Of a stretch of 64,000 nucleotides of DNA, positions 61,391 through 64,000 are shown piece by piece; position 1 is the first letter of the stretch, and every line of letters starts with the position of its first letter. The notes under the pieces are model-generated. The model searched no databases. It was not told the origin of the DNA and saw only the letters and a program-made list of their open reading frames with translations. The translations under genes and the position numbers were made by a program. Origin of the DNA: Ariolimax columbianus (Eukaryota > Mollusca > Gastropoda > Stylommatophora > Arionidae); assembly GCA_036924085.1 (NCBI GenBank), contig JAVGWX010000004.1, forward strand, positions 76,805,090 to 76,869,089, in the 5' to 3' direction.

Positions 61391-61977
61391 CTCACTGCTG
61401 CAGGGATCTCGTTGATCCCCCACCTCGTTAACCAGGATGTCATGAAAACAGTCTTGTTTCCAGGGAGAACTACAAGGACGTAAGGTTCGGGGGGGGGGGG
61501 GAGTAGTTAGATCATTACGTTCATAAGGCCATTAGGAACAAAGTAGGATAGTACTGATAATGGCCCATGACATCAGCATCTGTTATCAACAAGACATAAA
61601 CCAGAAACATTAGTAAACGTAATAAACATACGGGTACTCCAGGATCGAACACAGATAATGTCAATGATGAAATCGATTCCGTTGCAAAATAAGACGAGTT
61701 AAGAGATTTGACCTTAAGTCATTTTCCCTTAGACCACGATGAAGGCTAGTTGGTCGTAACGTACTGTTGTTTGTGTATATGTATCTATGTGAACACTCTA
61801 TTTTGGGTTATTAATATGAATTGTGAACTGATTTCTGCTATATATTAATATTAGCATGACATGCGTTTAAGATGCAGTGTATGCATAATGTAAATATATT
61901 TATCTGTATCTTGTAACTGAATTTGTATAATGCCCTTGGTGTAAACATGTATATATGTATCATTACTTATCATATAT
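61391..61977. other. Unassigned spacer with a G homopolymer
   Basis: A run of about 13 G lies at 61489-61501. The remainder is unique with no coding signal. Confidence 0.5.
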
Positions 61978-62423
61978 ATGTAGCATGTCCTTTGCAGAAC
62001 GTCGCTCCCATCACAGTCCGTTTGAAAGAAACTCGATATCTTGTCCCAATCTTCATGCCCAATGACATCTTTGTGCCACTCTTTCCCGACACCATTCATT
62101 CATAGGCATCTCAGTCTTTGAAGACCATGCAGCTTGGGCGCTGAATATGGAGACCTTGGGCTTTCCAAACTGCACGATCCCCATCTCGGCCTCGTTGGTG
62201 TAATCCAAAGGAATCACTCTTGCCCGGCACTATACCTTCCATTACCGTTCCCTCAAGACCGTTATGTATTTTCATGTGGCCAAAGTCTTTCAATTTTCTC
62301 TTCAAGATGGAATTTATGAACCAGTTCTCCTCTATGCCCAACACTTGTCGAATGTCAGTATGCTACGTTATTTTCGGTCCATGGTATTCTGAGGACCTTT
62401 CAATAACATTTCGACTCGTTTCG

Positions 62424-62434
62424 ATTCCTTGATG
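62424..62434. repeat. Target-site duplication, left copy
   Basis: ATTCCTTGATG, repeated exactly at 62698-62708 after the SINE polyA tail. The duplicated bases belong to the LINE sequence. Confidence 0.9.
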
Positions 62435-62697
62435 AGGGGACGGCGTGGCCTAGTGGATAAGTGGCACGGCTCACAATCCGAAGGTGCTGGGTTCGATCCC
62501 CATCACAGCACCGGCCGTTACCCCGGGGAAGCAAACCCTTAGAAAATGCAGGAGGAAGCAGACCCTTACATAAAAATGCATGCTGAAGTCGGATGCATTG
62601 GGCCGACAGGCGCAAAATAAAAACCACAGTGCAACGCACACCGCCTTGGGGATTAGAGAAATAGGGCGAACGCAAACAAAAAAACAAAAAAAAAAAA
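62435..62697 (+). mobile_element. tRNA-derived SINE with polyA tail and target-site duplication
   Basis: 263 bp. The head has an RNA polymerase III A box, TGGCCTAGTGG (62446-62456), and a B box, GGTTCGATCCC (62490-62500), 33 bp apart as in a tRNA. The body includes the core GCTGAAGTCGGATGCATTGG and GCCGACAGGCGCAAAATAAA, shared with other elements here. It ends CGCAAACAAAAAAACAAAAA, an A-rich tail. The flanking 11-bp direct repeats are exact, which is the signature of L1-type target-primed insertion. The SINE is nearly intact and probably recent; it is non-coding. Confidence 0.93.
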
Positions 62698-62708
62698 ATT
62701 CCTTGATG
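62698..62708. repeat. Target-site duplication, right copy
   Basis: Exact copy of 62424-62434. Confidence 0.9.
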
Positions 62709-62753
62709 TTTGAGTAACTGTCCATGTTTCACACCCGTATGCTGCCATAAAAA

Positions 62754-62793
62754 ACACAGGTTCTCAAAGTGTGTGTGTGTATATATATATATA

Positions 62794-62855
<62 letters not shown>

Positions 62856-62871
62856 ATTTGAGAACCTGTGT
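62754..62871. repeat. Inverted repeat with (TG)n/(TA)n loop
   Basis: The 15-bp arm ACACAGGTTCTCAAA (62754-62768) has its perfect reverse complement at 62857-62871. The arms continue inward as GTGTGTGTGT and ACACACAC, so about 27-30 bp pair. The left arm is LINE sequence. Confidence 0.92.
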
Positions 62872-62873
62872 AG

Positions 62874-62935
<62 letters not shown>
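62778..62935. repeat. (TA)n microsatellite, two blocks
   Basis: Blocks at about 62780-62846 and 62878-62935, separated by the right arm of the inverted repeat. Confidence 0.95.
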
Positions 62936-62936
<1 letters not shown>

Positions 62937-63714
62937 CCCCAAGTTGACGTGCTAGATATTGGATACGGGGGCGAACAGATTTTACCTGAATATGCTGCTG
63001 GTGAATGTGGAATATTGCAATGCTATGACCTGCCTTGCCTACTGGCAAGCAATGTACTATTATAACAAACCTATTAACAGAGCTTTAACGGGCTGATCTC
63101 ATCGGAGACTCAACCGACTGAAAACTGTTAATAGTAACATTATTGTTATTGGACTTGTTCAAAAAGGCCGTATCTGATAGAATGGATGAATAAAAGCTAC
63201 GATATGAAGTATCAAGTTAACAGAGGGGATCAAGACGCTGAGCAGCCATCATCTCCAGCGGACAGCGACCCATTGGAGAAACGCTACAGAGACTCCGTGA
63301 AAGTGTCGCGGAAACAGCTTTAATATTGACGTCACCAACTGTGAGATACTTGCACCAAACCATACCACCTTGCGCGCTTGTATCACCAAAGGTGCTCAGG
63401 TCGCAGAGAGCATGGCCATCGCGAAGGCTCAGCGATAGCGTGCTCACCGAAAATACAATTCCCCAGCCGGCTCCAGACGCGTGTGGCATAAAAGTGGCAT
63501 GGTATGCCGTTCCAGGATTGGTCTTTACAGCCAAAAGAAAATACATTTCGCTGCAATAGTCTGATGCTGTCACCATTTTCACTTGCGATGGGCAACTATT
63601 ATACGTACACATATTTTGCCAAGCTAGTGTACTGTAAACCTGCCAAGAAGCTTATAACGGCCAAATGGGTTGACAGATTTCAGAAACGACATTCTCTAAA
63701 GGACATGCTTCTTA
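62936..63714. other. Spacer with unassigned open frames
   Basis: GATCAAGACGCTGAGCAGCC near 63228-63247 matches the head of the SINE-like element at 9832 (minus strand), and CAGCGACCCATTGG near 63262 also fits, so a truncated copy may begin here. A 131-codon minus frame at 63217-63612 overlaps plus frames and has no recognisable domain; it is not called. Confidence 0.5.
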
Positions 63715-63860
63715 CTTATATATACACACATATACATACACATTCATATTCACATGCACATTCACATATGTATTCACATATACACATTCACATACACATT
63801 CACATTAACATACACATACACATTCAAATTCTTCCGCCCACATACATACTTGTATATATA
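63715..63860. repeat. (CA/TA)-rich ACACATTCACATA microsatellite
   Basis: Irregular ACACATTCACAT units. Confidence 0.92.
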
Positions 63861-64000
63861 TAAGTGTCTGTGTGGTTTTTACAATTTGCAATAATGTCCA
63901 GCTTATGTGATGTATCGTTGCTCGTGCTTTCGGCATGCGCTGTCTTGATGAATGATTGCACTTTTTTCCCGTTATCTTTATTTGATTTATGCTACAATGT

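Larger units (their letters stand above)
61979..62768 (-). mobile_element. RTE-like LINE 3' fragment, interrupted by a SINE
   Basis: The minus strand starts at 62768 with [20 protein letters not shown], is interrupted by the SINE, and resumes [55 protein letters not shown] and GKSD. A sequence not clearly in frame follows, then WHKDVIGHEDWD, SSFFQTDCDGSDVLQ and the 3' end equal to CGACGTTCTGCAAAGGACAT and GCTACAT. It matches 3843-4557 block for block. Its 5' end is a hairpin and (TA)n tract. Confidence 0.85.

Noticed and set aside
62445..62505. Functional tRNA gene
   Set aside because: Box A and B are present, but the sequence continues as a SINE with polyA tail and target-site duplication; the cloverleaf acceptor stem does not close.
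63217..63612. 131-codon minus-strand frame as a gene
   Set aside because: No recognisable domain, overlapping open frames on the other strand, and a likely SINE-like element start within it.

Overview
This window is non-coding-rich animal DNA from a draft assembly: no operons or Shine-Dalgarno sites, many microsatellites, LINE (non-LTR retrotransposon) fragments on both strands, a tRNA-derived SINE, and a 100-base N gap. The LINE C-terminal styles and the density of minisatellites fit an invertebrate, plausibly a gastropod mollusc. That last step is inference from family knowledge, not proved here.

The dominant structural fact is that about 23.9 kb is present twice. Positions 2326-26251 reappear as 26352-50286 at near-perfect identity, and the copies abut the two sides of the N gap (26252-26351) exactly. 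This is what two overlapping contigs look like when they are scaffolded without merging. I read it as a false duplication; the true locus is probably 1-26251 continuing at 50287, about 40 kb of distinct sequence. Copy-B coordinates are copy A plus 24026 (before the TA repeat), plus 24034 (to about 17.2 kb), then plus 24035.

Layout of distinct sequence: 1-604, a 44-bp minisatellite. 0.66-4.6 kb, RNase-H-type LINE remnants, a 29-bp array and a deleted RTE-like LINE. 5.3-13.4 kb, arrays of 46, 23, 33 and 29 bp, a (TA)n tract, and a ~1-kb repeat present twice. 14.4-22.5 kb, three LINE fragments separated by 20-, 42-, 22-, 16- and 29-bp arrays. 22.7-25.9 kb, a T-rich tract and a 12-bp array. 50.3-64 kb (unique right side), several LINE fragments, a SINE inserted into a LINE with a target-site duplication, and further arrays of 29, 46, 18, 39/33, 42 and 15 bp plus (TAG)n and (ATCT)n. 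By eye roughly a third of 1-26 kb is tandem repeat.

Only one stretch looks like a host gene: two phase-compatible exon candidates on the plus strand at 52886-52949 and 56235-56390, with canonical AG/GT borders and a 3.3-kb intron full of repeats. I do not recognise the protein. The long open frames elsewhere are nearly all by-products of tandem repeats and are not called as genes. The most interesting theme is that several minisatellites grew from inside, or at the 5' truncation points of, retroelement fragments.
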